A stretch of 64,000 nucleotides of DNA from Lentilactobacillus kribbianus (GCF_013184075.1 NZ_JABEQQ010000001.1:496001-560000), one strand, 5' to 3'; positions 25,975-35,306 are shown, numbered from the stretch's first letter. Notes: generated by a model not told the origin, from the letters alone. Program-made: numbers and translations.

Positions 25975-26316
25975 TTATTTTTGAAAAAATTCATCAGCAC
26001 ATGCCAGCGCTTTACCACCATATACTGTGGCTGGACCGCCACCCATCATGATAGCAACGTTAATTGTTTCCACTAATTCGTCGCGAGAAGCACCTAATTT
26101 CAAAGCACTTTTAACGTGTTGAACAATGCATCCTTCACAGCGCATCGCAACCGAAATGGCAATAGCTTGTAGTTCTTTGGTTTTACTATCCAAAGCACCC
26201 GCTTGAATGGCCTCACGGTGAAGTTGTCTAAACCCATTTCCGGCGGCACCAGCACTAGCAAATAATTTTTGATTATTAGCCTTAATTTCGGTTAACTGTT
26301 CCTGGTAATCTGTCAT
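25975..26316 (-). CDS. Carboxymuconolactone decarboxylase / AhpD-like protein
   Basis: The 113-residue protein has the AhpD-like CxxC with proton-relay histidine, MRCEGCIVQHV (about residues 57-67), and the C-terminal EETINVAIMMGGGPATVYG-type helix. Family members reduce peroxides or partner with peroxiredoxins. No ahpC lies nearby. The start follows AGGAGGGCTC. Confidence 0.9.
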   Translation of the reverse strand: MTDYQEQLTEIKANNQKLFASAGAAGNGFRQLHREAIQAGALDSKTKELQAIAISVAMRCEGCIVQHVKSALKLGASRDELVETINVAIMMGGGPATVYGGKALACADEFFQK

Positions 26317-26455
26317 GATGAGCCCTCCTAATAGTCTTTAATTAGCCTTAGCATACCGCAATGTAAGCGCTTCGTCAAAGCTGCGTTTTTTACTAAAAAA
26401 GCCTCACAATAACTGAATTGTGGGGTTTTAATATTTAATATTTATTTTTTAATGT

Positions 26456-27409
26456 CTATACCCTGTTAAGCTGTAAAAAGCGATTCAATTCTAGTGAAGT
26501 AGGATAGCCATCATTATCGCCAGCACTTTGAATAGCCAAGGCTCCCAAAGCATTAGCTCTGACCAAACAATCCCGCATAGACAAATGTTCGAGCAAGCCA
26601 GAAATTAATCCGGCAGCAAAACCATCTCCGGCACCCACCGTATCCACTACATGATCAACGTTAAAAGACGCCACATGACAATATTCACCATCCCGATTAA
26701 AGGAATACGCTCCGGCTTCGCCACTCTTTAAAATTACCTGAGATGTCCGACCCTGCTTAAAGTAAAAATCAGCCATTTCTTGTGGTTTACTTAGTCCTGT
26801 TAATCGAGCACCTTCATTAAGTCCTGGGATAATAATATCCGCTTCTTGAGCCACCAAATTAATCGTTTCAATCATTTGTATCTCAGACGACCACAACGAT
26901 TCTCGAATATTAGGATCAAAAATTACCATGACGTTATTTTCATGAGCCAGATTAATTAAGTGCCTAATCACCGTTCTTAGTTTTGGTGATAACGCAATCG
27001 AAATTCCGGTAATGTGTAAATAACTAACGCCAGTGAAATCAATTTGCGCAATTTCTTCATCGGTTAATTGATTGATAGCACTGTTATTACGGAAATACTC
27101 TATTTCCGGGTCCCCAGCATCTACTAATTGTTTAAAGTAAAAGCCAGTGTAAGAGTCATTAGTTTGAAAAACATATGATGTTCCGATTTGTTTTTGACTT
27201 AAATCGTCGAAAATAAATTTGCCAACCGCATCATTAGCAATTTTTGAAATATATTGGACAAAATGACCAAGTCTAGTAACTCCAGTGGCAACGTTTAATT
27301 CCGCACCGGCGGAAAACTTTTGGAAGTTATGCGCAGCACTTAGCGGCTGATTAACGTCTTGAGAAGCATAAACTGCCAGCGGTTCACCCACCGTTAATAG
27401 TTCATTCAT
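26456..27409 (-). CDS. PfkB-family sugar kinase, KdgK-like
   Basis: The 317-residue kinase has PfkB signature 2 DTVGAGDGFAAGLISG near 258-273, with the catalytic Asp, and the N-terminal FSAGAELNVATGVTRLG. The overall pattern is closest to 2-keto-3-deoxygluconate kinases. No KDG aldolase is adjacent, so the substrate is tentative. I start at the ATG at 27409 after AAGAGGG; the longer frame adds 12 basic residues without a ribosome site. Confidence 0.85.
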   Translation of the reverse strand: MNELLTVGEPLAVYASQDVNQPLSAAHNFQKFSAGAELNVATGVTRLGHFVQYISKIANDAVGKFIFDDLSQKQIGTSYVFQTNDSYTGFYFKQLVDAGDPEIEYFRNNSAINQLTDEEIAQIDFTGVSYLHITGISIALSPKLRTVIRHLINLAHENNVMVIFDPNIRESLWSSEIQMIETINLVAQEADIIIPGLNEGARLTGLSKPQEMADFYFKQGRTSQVILKSGEAGAYSFNRDGEYCHVASFNVDHVVDTVGAGDGFAAGLISGLLEHLSMRDCLVRANALGALAIQSAGDNDGYPTSLELNRFLQLNRV

Positions 27410-27540
27410 AAGGGCCCTCTTTTCTTGCTTTCCCCTGAACAGCACTAATCATTCAATAACTGTTTATGGTGGCTACTTTTTTATCGTCACTAGTGATTAT
27501 AATACGGTCACTATCCTTTAATAAAGGATGGCTTTACTTT

Positions 27541-27729
27541 TTAACTCCATCTGGTCCAGATAAATTTTACCAAATTAAACACTAGCATTAAAACTAGCAC
27601 TGGTACCACCACTAAAATCAAAAAATTACCATCAGCCAACCAGTTACTGTTCACTAGCATTAACAAGGTTCTAACCACTAGGACAATTATAAATGAGGCC
27701 AACAACACTTTGACTTCAAAAGTTTTCAT
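27541..27729 (-). CDS. Small two-helix membrane protein, unknown
   Basis: The 62-residue protein has two hydrophobic segments (about residues 7-25 and 36-56) and a basic C-terminus KFIWTRWS. I do not recognise a family. A strong ribosome site (TAAGGAGAAATA) supports translation. Confidence 0.6.
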   Translation of the reverse strand: MKTFEVKVLLASFIIVLVVRTLLMLVNSNWLADGNFLILVVVPVLVLMLVFNLVKFIWTRWS

Positions 27730-27902
27730 TATTTCTCCTTAAAAACTTATTATAGTTCACTCTAATAATTTTTATTTCATTAAAAGTAACCGACGTCTTT
27801 ATCAAAATCACTACATCAACAACAAATTAATCCTTAATTAAAACTAATCGAACCTTTTTTTAAAACTTATGAGTTTATAATTTGACTTTTCTTTAGAATC
27901 AT

Positions 27903-27923
27903 TATAATGTGAAAGCGTTAACA
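27903..27923 (+). promoter_or_regulatory. nox promoter -10 and cre site
   Basis: TATAAT (27903-27908) is followed directly by TGAAAGCGTTAACA (27910-27923), which fits the cre consensus TGWAANCGNTNWCA at every fixed position. CcpA bound here would cover the transcription start and repress nox on preferred sugars. Confidence 0.75.
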
Positions 27924-27972
27924 GGATTAACGCAACCCAATTGGTTGTTTAAACTTAGGAGGGTATTATTTT

Positions 27973-29343
27973 ATGGAAAAAACAAAAGTTATTATTGTCG
28001 GGGCTTCTCATGGTGGTCATGAATCTATGCGTGCCTTGCTAGATAATTACGCTAATCTAGATATCACTTTATTTGAAGCCGGTGACTTCGTTTCCTTTAT
28101 GTCTTGTGGGATGGAATTATTCTTAGAAAATCAAGTTACTAACGTTAACGATGTTCGTAACTTCTCACCAGAACAGTTCACCACTCAAGGCGTTAACATC
28201 ATGAATAACCACGAAGTTACTAAGATTAACGCTGATAATAAGACGGTTACCGTAAAAGAGGTTACCACTGGGGCGACTAGTGAGTACGCCTACGACAAAT
28301 TAATTTTAAGTTCCGGCGTTACACCTAACAACCTACCGATTCCTGGCACTGACTTAGCCAATGTTTATCTGATGCGGGGCTATGATTGGGCCCATAAAAT
28401 TAAACAACAACTGGATAATCCAGCCATTCAAAATGTCACCGTCATTGGGGCTGGCTATATTGGTATTGAAGCCGCTGAAGCTAGCCGAAAAGCTGGTAAA
28501 AACGTTACCTTACTAGACGTGATTGATCGGCCTTTAGGCATTTATCTGGATCCAGATATGACCGATATTATTGAAAAAGAACTCACTAATAATGGTGTTC
28601 AAGTAGTAATGAAAGCTGACGTTCAAGCCTTTGAAGGTAGTGATAAAGTCACCAGTGTTAAAACAGCCACTGCCAGTTACCCAACTGACTTAGTTATTCA
28701 AGCGGCCGGCGTTAAACCTAATACTAAATGGTTAGATGGAATTGTTGAACTAGATTCCAAGGGCTTTATTAAAAATGATGAATACCTTCGGACTAACCTA
28801 AAAGACGTTTACGCTATTGGGGATGCTACTTTGGCTTACTCGATTCCCGCCCAACAAAAAATGCCCATTGCCTTGGCGACTGTGGTCCGGCGCGAAGCTC
28901 GCTATGTGGTTGAACACCTATTTGAAAAAACCCCTACGGTTCCATTTAAGGGCGTGGTCGGTTCATCAGCCTTAAGTGTCTTTGACTATCATTTTGCTGC
29001 TAGTGGTTTAAATCAAACAACCGCCAAGCGCGCTGGTCTCAACATTAAAACTTCATTTTATGAAGATACCTTGCGGCCTACTTATGTTCCCGCAGGAGCT
29101 GATAATCCAAAAGTTTACGTCCAATTAGCCTTTAATCCTCAAACTCACCAAATTTTAGGTGGCGCTGTTCTTTCTACTTATGATATTACGGCTCAAGGTA
29201 ACGTCCTTGCGCTAGCAGTTAGTCAAAAGATGACGCTAGAAGAATTAGCCGATACCGATTTCTTCTTCCAACCCGGCTTCGATCGTCAATGGAGTCTATT
29301 AAACTTAGCCGCTCAAAATGCTTTGGGAGAATCTAAATTTTAA
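27973..29343 (+). CDS. nox: NADH oxidase, H2O-forming
   Basis: The 456-residue flavoprotein of the pyridine nucleotide-disulfide family would reduce O2 to water with NADH. It has the FAD motif near the N-terminus (VIIVGASHGGHE), a single redox-active Cys45 in SFMSCGMELF, the NAD loop VIGAGYIGIEAAEA, and YAIGDATLAYS for FAD. It regenerates NAD+ and lowers O2 in lactic acid bacteria. The ribosome site is AGGAGGG. Its promoter carries a perfect cre. Confidence 0.93.
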   Translation: MEKTKVIIVGASHGGHESMRALLDNYANLDITLFEAGDFVSFMSCGMELFLENQVTNVNDVRNFSPEQFTTQGVNIMNNHEVTKINADNKTVTVKEVTTGATSEYAYDKLILSSGVTPNNLPIPGTDLANVYLMRGYDWAHKIKQQLDNPAIQNVTVIGAGYIGIEAAEASRKAGKNVTLLDVIDRPLGIYLDPDMTDIIEKELTNNGVQVVMKADVQAFEGSDKVTSVKTATASYPTDLVIQAAGVKPNTKWLDGIVELDSKGFIKNDEYLRTNLKDVYAIGDATLAYSIPAQQKMPIALATVVRREARYVVEHLFEKTPTVPFKGVVGSSALSVFDYHFAASGLNQTTAKRAGLNIKTSFYEDTLRPTYVPAGADNPKVYVQLAFNPQTHQILGGAVLSTYDITAQGNVLALAVSQKMTLEELADTDFFFQPGFDRQWSLLNLAAQNALGESKF

Positions 29344-29358
29344 AATAGTGTATGTAAT

Positions 29359-29390
29359 AAACGCCCGCCCTGAAACAGGACGAGCGTTTT
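29359..29390. terminator. Bidirectional terminator
   Basis: AAACGCcCGcCCTG pairs with CAGGaCGaGCGTTT around AAA, followed by T7, between convergent nox and SDR genes. Confidence 0.85.
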
Positions 29391-29391
29391 T

Positions 29392-30285
29392 TTATAAATT
29401 AATCGCCTTGCCGCCAGTAACCCCATAAATTTGGGCAGTCACATAGCTCGCATCATTAGAAGCTAGAAAAACATAAACAGGAGCTAATTCTACTGGCTGT
29501 CCCGCTCGAGTCATTAGCGTGTTTTGCCCAAAATTAGGCAAGGCTGCTGGTGGTTGGCCATGGTCTAATTGCAGTGCTGTCCAAATTGGTCCCGGAGCGA
29601 CCCCGTTAACCCGAATTCCTTTAGCGGCTAATTGTTTCGCCAGTCCCACCGTAAAGTTGGCAATCGCAGCTTTGGTGGCGGCGTAATCTAATAAATGATC
29701 CGACGGACTAAAGGCTTGAATCGAAGTGGTCGTAATAATACTACTTCCAGCCGGTAACGTTGGTAATGCGGCTTTAACAATCGCAAACATGGCCACAATA
29801 TTGATCGTGAAAGTATCTTTGACCTGCTGCAGAGGCAGCTCACTAATATCTGCTTGAGACGTTTGGTGCGCGGCGTTTAGGACTAAGGTATCTAAGCCCC
29901 CTAACTCCGTGACCGCTTGCTGCACCAGAGCTTGAGGCGCATTCTCATCTAACAAATCATACGGTAATAATACCGCCTTGCGTCCGGCCTCTTGGATATA
30001 TTGGGCGACTTGATCAGCGTCTGATTCCTCACCAGGTAAATATTGAATGGCCACATCGGCTCCTTCCCGAGCAAAAGCAATCGCGGCGGCGCGCCCAATA
30101 CCGGAATCACCACCCGTGATTAATACCCGGCGGTTAAGCAACTTTTGGTGCCCCACATAACTATCTTCGCCACAATCTGGTTGGGGGTCCATTTTATTTT
30201 GCAAAGCCGGCGCTGATTGATCTTGGCGCTTAAATTTATCGTCATAAAATAGCTTTCGGGGGTCTCTCAAATTAGGTTCTGTCAT
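29392..30285 (-). CDS. SDR family oxidoreductase (YhdF/YghA-like)
   Basis: The 297-residue short-chain dehydrogenase has an N-terminal extension of about 50 residues (MTEPNLRDPRKLFYDDKF). The extension leads to ITGGDSGIGRAAA, LNAAH for NNAG, the catalytic Ser in TTTSIQAFS and YAATK. The extended form is the general-stress YhdF/YghA group. The substrate is unknown. Confidence 0.9.
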   Translation of the reverse strand: MTEPNLRDPRKLFYDDKFKRQDQSAPALQNKMDPQPDCGEDSYVGHQKLLNRRVLITGGDSGIGRAAAIAFAREGADVAIQYLPGEESDADQVAQYIQEAGRKAVLLPYDLLDENAPQALVQQAVTELGGLDTLVLNAAHQTSQADISELPLQQVKDTFTINIVAMFAIVKAALPTLPAGSSIITTTSIQAFSPSDHLLDYAATKAAIANFTVGLAKQLAAKGIRVNGVAPGPIWTALQLDHGQPPAALPNFGQNTLMTRAGQPVELAPVYVFLASNDASYVTAQIYGVTGGKAINL

Positions 30286-30363
30286 CTTAAGTCCTCACTT
30301 TCTATTTCGAATTACCTTAAAGATAACCAATTTACGCTCTTTTTTGAAATTTGACGCCTAAGT

Positions 30364-30411
30364 AATAAGCCAAATGCTCGTCCCGGTAAAGGGACGGGCA
30401 TTTGGCTTATT
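30364..30411. terminator. Strong bidirectional terminator
   Basis: AATAAGCCAAATGC-CGTCCC pairs with GGGACG-GCATTTGGCTTATT. It terminates the rsgA relic on the minus strand. Confidence 0.88.
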
Positions 30412-30955
30412 GTTTTAAATGTTTTAACATTTGCTTCATTTCGTGTTTACTACCGAACATGCGCTTGATTTTTTCGTTTTCCAACTCCCGAGAATTTAGG
30501 CTACTATAGGCCATTTCTCGTTGTAACTTTTGGTAACTTGCAAACCGTTCGGCAGATAATTCTCCAGCCGTAATTGCCTTTTGCACGGCGCATCCCGGTT
30601 CAGTTTGATGTTAGCAGTCCTTAAATTTACATTGGGCGGCCAATTGTTCAATATCTTCAAAGGTTTTCGCTAAATCACCAGTCTGAATCCGCAACTCTCG
30701 CATTCCGGGGGTATCAATGACGATTCCCCCTGTTGGTAATTTCAATAGTTGCCGTAACGTAGTGGTGTGCCGCCCTTTATCGTCATCTTCTCGGATCGCT
30801 TTGGTGGCAAACACATCTTGACCCATTAATCCGTTAATTAACGTGGACTTACCGACCCCTGAGGAACCCACGAAGGCCATCGTTTGGTTGTTATCAGTGT
30901 ACTGGCGCAACTGCTCATAGCCCGCATTTTGCTTAGCACGATCAAAAGCAAACAG
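30407..30955 (-). pseudogene. rsgA: Truncated and nonsense-mutated RsgA-type GTPase
   Basis: The reading frame encodes the GTPase and zinc parts of RsgA: AFVGSSGVGKSTLIN, RHTTTLRQL, VIDTPGMREL, then CKFKDC. It is broken in two ways. The N-terminal OB-fold domain is gone: homology begins only about 30 residues before the P-loop, right after a TGA at 30956-30958. An in-frame TAA at 30611-30613 also interrupts CKFKDC-[stop]-HQTEPGCAV, where a glutamine (CAA) would be expected. The frame then continues open for about 67 codons to 30407. It may be a second rsgA copy; the housekeeping rsgA should lie elsewhere. Confidence 0.88.
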
Positions 30956-30971
30956 TCAATTTTAAGTAAAC

Positions 30972-32177
30972 TCAGCGGTAGCTAACCTTAGTGACGGTTT
31001 GTGGTCTATGCATTTGTTTCGCTCGCACATAAATTTGGTAAGCGACCGTTTTTTTATAATTTTCAAAGCGGGCTTGAAAATGTTGTAAAGCTATTTCATA
31101 TTCCAATGGTAAGTTTTCTGCTTGCACAAAAGCTAACATCTCCGTCAATAACTGGCGCCCTTCGCGGGCAAAGGCACAGCGATGCGTCACTGATTCCAAG
31201 GCAACCCGTTCATTAATTTCGTGAGCTAGCGCTAATTGGGCTGGTAGCTGCTTAGTATCTAAACGCGGTAAGCTCGCAAAATAAAGAGCCATGACTTGTA
31301 ATAAGCGCAACTGATTGGCCGTAACGGCGCTCGCCACGAAAGGATTCGAGTCAAAAGTTCGCAATTCTAAATGCGTAATTCCTTGATTCAGTAAAGTTTG
31401 CGGTGCTTTGCTACTACCACTTTTTAAGCGCACCGCCTCATAATATTCCCGGGGTTTAAACAAACGGCCGCTTTGAATGGCCGCTTCAATGGCGGCCACA
31501 TACGCGGCCACACTGCGATAATCTCCTCTAACATCATTAGTAAATCCTAGCGAGCTACTCCGGATACTACGGACTGGCCGGGTCAGTGGTTTATCAAAAT
31601 AACTAGCATCAGCCAACGGCGTGGCGCCAAATAAATACGTTAATTCCCACCGATTTAACATGAAATACTGGGCAATTTGTAAATATAGTTCGTTGGCATC
31701 AGCGTATTGATATCGTTGCACTAAATATTGGACGGCGGTGGGGCTAAAACTTAAATTAATATGCACCCCATTGTTTAATAGCTGACGAACATCATATTTT
31801 TGCACACATTTTAAGCGGTACTGGTTAATTTCGGGCGTCGCCTCTCCAATCGGAATATAAGCCGATAACTTCGGCGGACAACTATAATGCCACAACTTTT
31901 CCGCCGGCATAATCTGGCGTTGGACTGCCTCTGCCAGTTCTGTAGCAAAGTTGACCGCCTCCGTTACCTTTCGGTATGGCGGTAAAACTAGTTCCATTTG
32001 GGCCGTACAAAATTCACCTTTGACGTATTGCTGCCACCGTCCCAGCGCTTGGGGAAACGGCCGGAGACTCAGTTCATTGTTAGCATTAACTCTGGTTTTT
32101 TCTATTTCAATGCCCATCTTGATTTGATTAGTGATAATCTGAGCTAAATTGGCTGATTCACTATCTTTTAAATCCAT
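30972..32177 (-). CDS. gshA: Glutamate-cysteine ligase (single-domain GshA)
   Basis: The 401-residue protein resembles the ligase half of GshA/GshAB: FCTAQMELVLPPYRKV, the SAYIPIGEA region, NNGVHINLSFS, and RSIRSSSLGF with YAAxEAAI later. It would make gamma-glutamylcysteine from Glu and Cys. No ATP-grasp glutathione synthetase domain follows; the frame stops at TGA and 16 bases later the rsgA relic begins. I use the ATG at 32177 behind GAGGTG; a GTG lies 9 bases upstream. Confidence 0.82.
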   Translation of the reverse strand: MDLKDSESANLAQIITNQIKMGIEIEKTRVNANNELSLRPFPQALGRWQQYVKGEFCTAQMELVLPPYRKVTEAVNFATELAEAVQRQIMPAEKLWHYSCPPKLSAYIPIGEATPEINQYRLKCVQKYDVRQLLNNGVHINLSFSPTAVQYLVQRYQYADANELYLQIAQYFMLNRWELTYLFGATPLADASYFDKPLTRPVRSIRSSSLGFTNDVRGDYRSVAAYVAAIEAAIQSGRLFKPREYYEAVRLKSGSSKAPQTLLNQGITHLELRTFDSNPFVASAVTANQLRLLQVMALYFASLPRLDTKQLPAQLALAHEINERVALESVTHRCAFAREGRQLLTEMLAFVQAENLPLEYEIALQHFQARFENYKKTVAYQIYVRAKQMHRPQTVTKVSYR

Positions 32178-32294
32178 CCTAAGCACCTCAATCCTTAATT
32201 TATCATTTTCATTAATTATAAATTATGGTTTTTACCATAAGCAAATATAAGGATTATCTTCACAAGGCGCCTAAGAAGCGCCAACAACTAACGC

Positions 32295-32675
32295 TTACAT
32301 AACCTGACGAGCGGTAAACAACCACCGGTTCCCTTGGTGCTGCAGTTAATGTTGGATCAATTGACAATCCACCACTGTCTTGGCGAGCGGATCAATAATT
32401 AGTAACGTTGATTGGGCAGTGACCGTGTTATCGACCACGGCCGTAATCAGGGGGGCCACCGTTAAATGCTGAGCATGAGCTGGTTCTTGCCCCCACGTTT
32501 TTTGCGTAAAATTAATTAAGTTAGCCGATCCCGTCACGGTTCCTTTGATGCCGGTAATACCACCATCAGTAGTAAATAACGCGGCGTACGCTTTTGCATT
32601 TCGCTGCGTGGCCAATTGATCGGCCTGAATGATGATTTTAAAAATAGCTAGTTGATCTTCTGCCGTTAATTGCAT
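32295..32675 (-). pseudogene. SnoaL/NTF2-like protein with in-frame stop near the end
   Basis: A good start (GGGGGATGAACAG-ATG) leads to a 109-residue SnoaL-like protein, DQLAIFKIIIQADQLATQRN and YAALFTTDGGITGIKG, that stops at TAA (32346-32348). The same frame continues with LQHQGNRWLFTARQVM and a second TAA at 32295. That tail has the G-x-W-x-F-x-x-R end of the family, so the first TAA probably replaced CAA (QHQ). The protein may still be made without its last beta strand. Function unknown. Confidence 0.75.
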
Positions 32676-32786
32676 CTGTTCATCCCCCTTTTGGCCTCAT
32701 TATAACCATTTAACTCCCATTAATGAGCTTTTAACCCCCGTCGATGAGCTACTCCTGCTACAATGTGCTCCAAAGGGGGCATTATT

Positions 32787-33485
32787 ATGCGATTAGTTTT
32801 TCATGGACACGCATGTATCGAAGTACAATTAAATAACGGAACGGTTTTACTGGTCGATCCTTGGATTGTGGGTAATCCCCAAAGTGATATCGATTTAAAT
32901 TTTCAGTGTGATGCCATTTTAGTCACTCATGGTCATCAACACCACAGTGGCGACATGATTACGCTCAGCCAGCGCAACCACGCTCCAATTATTGGGATGG
33001 GTGAACTCGTTTACTACGCTGAACAACACGGTGCGCCAGCTGGTCACGCTATGGATTTAGGAGGCCAATGGCAATTTGATTTTGGCACCATCAAAACCAC
33101 CCATGCGCAACACAGTTCCAGCCTGATAGTAGACGGTCAACCCATCTATATGGGCGAAGCATGTGGCTTTTTGATTATGGCCGACCACCAAATTATTTAC
33201 ATAGCGGGCGATACTTCTAATTATGGGGATATGACCCTCTTTGGCAAAGCTTACGACATTGACGTAGCCGTGTTACCGATTGGTGATAACTACACCATGG
33301 GTCCTAAAGCCGCCGCGAGTGCCGCCCAACGAGTTCAAGCGCGATTCGTTATTCCGGTTCACTACAATACTTTTCCAGATATCCAACAAGATCCGCGGGC
33401 CTTTGCGACATTGTTGCCCGCTGGAATGGTTAAAGTCTTAAATCCGGGCGATCAATTCGACCTGCCGAACCAATCCCCCCAATAA
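32787..33485 (+). CDS. UPF0173 metal-dependent hydrolase (MBL fold)
   Basis: The 232-residue protein of the YtkL/UPF0173 group starts MRLVFHGHACIEV and has the metal motif THGHQHHSGD, a GEACGFLI segment, IAGDTSNYGDM and the final VIPVHYNTFP histidine. Family members are beta-lactamase-fold hydrolases of unknown substrate. The ATG at 32787 follows AAAGGGGGC; the longer frame adds 8 residues with no ribosome site. Confidence 0.9.
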   Translation: MRLVFHGHACIEVQLNNGTVLLVDPWIVGNPQSDIDLNFQCDAILVTHGHQHHSGDMITLSQRNHAPIIGMGELVYYAEQHGAPAGHAMDLGGQWQFDFGTIKTTHAQHSSSLIVDGQPIYMGEACGFLIMADHQIIYIAGDTSNYGDMTLFGKAYDIDVAVLPIGDNYTMGPKAAASAAQRVQARFVIPVHYNTFPDIQQDPRAFATLLPAGMVKVLNPGDQFDLPNQSPQ

Positions 33486-33570
33486 AAATAATTGCTTTTC
33501 TAGAATAAATAGCATATGCTTATCTCATCAACTTACAAAAAGTAAGTAAAACGACTGGAGGCTTAATCTT

Positions 33571-34623
33571 ATGGTAGACGTAAATAAATTAGAATTTGGG
33601 ATCGAAACTTTTGGTGACATTGTTGCCAACGAAGACGGCAGTTTAACATCGGCTGCAGAGTCCATTCGCCAAATTGTCCGCGAAGGTGAACTCGCCGATC
33701 AACTAGGCATCAACGTGATTGGCGTTGGTGAGCATCATCGCCCTGACTACAGTGTTTCTAGTCCCGAGACCGTTTTGGCCGCAATTGCTTCCGTCACTAA
33801 GCAAATTAAGTTAGCGACTGCCGTGACCGTTTTGAGTTCTGATGATCCAGTGCGGGTTTACGAACGCTTTGCTACTTTAGATGGTCTCTCCAACGGACGG
33901 GCCCAGGTCATGTTAGGTCGGGGTTCGTTTACTGAATCATTTCCGCTCTTTGGCTATGATCTAACCGATTACGATGATCTCTTTAACGAAAAATTGGAAC
34001 TATTTGATTTGCTCCGCAAGGAAGACGCCGTTACCTGGTCCGGTAAGTTCCGCCCCGGATTAAAGGACCAAGAAGTGTATCCTAAGACCGAAAAGGAACT
34101 CGAAACTTACATCGGTATTGGTGGTTCGCCAGAATCCATCATCCGCGCCGCTAAATTTGGCTATAAAGTTATCATCGCCATTATCGGGGGCCAAGCTGAC
34201 CGCTTCAAGCCTTATATTGACCTTTATCACAAGGCTGCAGCCCAGTTAAATATGCCGGTCTATCCAGTGGCGGTTCACTCTCATGGCTTTATTGCCGATG
34301 ATGAAGGTGAAGCTGTTGAAGTGGCCTTTAAAAACATCAAAGCTAACTTTGACCGCATTGGACTTACCCGGGGCTGGGCCCCTATGAGTCGCGAACAGTT
34401 TGATAACGAAACTAAAGTCGGTTCATTTTACGTTGGTGATCCCGAAACGGTCGCCCAACGCATTGCCCGCACCATTGACCTTTTGGACCTAGGTCGTTTT
34501 GACTTGGTCTACGGGGCTGGGAATCAAACCGCGGCGCAACGAGAACGGATGATTGAACTTTACGCTACCAAAGTTATTCCGCGGGTAAAAGAAATTCTTT
34601 TGGCAAAGGAGGCAGCTAAGTAA
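33571..34623 (+). CDS. LLM-class flavin-dependent oxidoreductase
   Basis: The 350-residue luciferase-like monooxygenase has VIGVGEHHRPDYSVSSPE near residues 48-65, the KLATAVTVLSSDDPVRVYERFATLD strand and GRAQVMLGRGSF. It probably uses FMNH2 to oxidise an unknown small molecule. It overlaps the F420-reductase-like gene by one base (TAATG), so the two work together. The start follows ACTGGAGG. Confidence 0.9.
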   Translation: MVDVNKLEFGIETFGDIVANEDGSLTSAAESIRQIVREGELADQLGINVIGVGEHHRPDYSVSSPETVLAAIASVTKQIKLATAVTVLSSDDPVRVYERFATLDGLSNGRAQVMLGRGSFTESFPLFGYDLTDYDDLFNEKLELFDLLRKEDAVTWSGKFRPGLKDQEVYPKTEKELETYIGIGGSPESIIRAAKFGYKVIIAIIGGQADRFKPYIDLYHKAAAQLNMPVYPVAVHSHGFIADDEGEAVEVAFKNIKANFDRIGLTRGWAPMSREQFDNETKVGSFYVGDPETVAQRIARTIDLLDLGRFDLVYGAGNQTAAQRERMIELYATKVIPRVKEILLAKEAAK

Positions 34624-35306
34624 TGACCTTCAAACGAATTGGGATTATCGGCGCTGGTAAAGTGGGGATTGTGCTAGCCGGCTTAGCCCTCAAAGCGGGT
34701 TACGAGGTGCGCATTGCTGGCTCTGGCGCTGTAAAAAAAATTGCTTTAACCATTGAAACCTTGGTACCAGGAGCCATCGCCACCGAAAACGCCGATTTAG
34801 TCGCGAACAGTGACCTAATTATTTTAGCGATTCCGCTCAGTCGCTATCACAATATTGCACCAGAACTACTAAAGGATAAGTTAGTTATCGACGCGATGAA
34901 TTACTGGTGGGAAACCGATGGTATTCGTGAAGAAGTTTTAGCACCGGATTCTACTTCTAGCGAACAAGTCCAGGAGTACTTCAAGGATAGTACCATCGTG
35001 AAAACCTTTAATCACATGGGCTATCATAACCTGCAAGAAGAAGCCAAGTCGCACGGGGCGCCTAACCGCAAAGCGTTATTAGTTACTGGTGATAATCCGG
35101 CGGCAGTGGACCAAGTGGCTGAATTTGTAGACTCCATGGGGTTTGATCCCATTGTCCACTACAATTTGGCGGACGGTATCATGACCGAACCCGGCAGTCC
35201 CTTATTTGGTGCTAGTCTAACCGCGACTGAACTAAACAAAGTCATTGAAAACTTTGATCAAACCGAGTTTGGCAAGCAAATTAAAGCCGCAAAGAAAACT
35301 AATTAA
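34623..35306 (+). CDS. NADP-binding oxidoreductase, F420-dependent reductase-like
   Basis: The 227-residue Rossmann protein (IGIIGAGKVGIVLAGLALKAGYEVRIAG) is of the NADPH:F420 oxidoreductase/NADP_F420 fold. Lactobacilli do not make F420, so it probably handles flavin or another NADP-linked step for the coupled LLM monooxygenase (inference). The start ATG shares a base with the upstream stop. A terminator follows. Confidence 0.88.
   Translation: MTFKRIGIIGAGKVGIVLAGLALKAGYEVRIAGSGAVKKIALTIETLVPGAIATENADLVANSDLIILAIPLSRYHNIAPELLKDKLVIDAMNYWWETDGIREEVLAPDSTSSEQVQEYFKDSTIVKTFNHMGYHNLQEEAKSHGAPNRKALLVTGDNPAAVDQVAEFVDSMGFDPIVHYNLADGIMTEPGSPLFGASLTATELNKVIENFDQTEFGKQIKAAKKTN

Noticed and set aside
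26340-26395. cre site TGTAAGCGCTT upstream of the AhpD-like gene, and a similar AAGCGCTT at about 49940
   Set aside because: Each matches only the central part of the consensus; the outer positions fail.
30407-32675. Idea that TAA is recoded as glutamine, since two genes have CAA-like positions occupied by TAA
   Set aside because: Most other genes in the window end normally at TAA, and both affected genes are dispensable-looking with other damage nearby; nonsense mutation is simpler.
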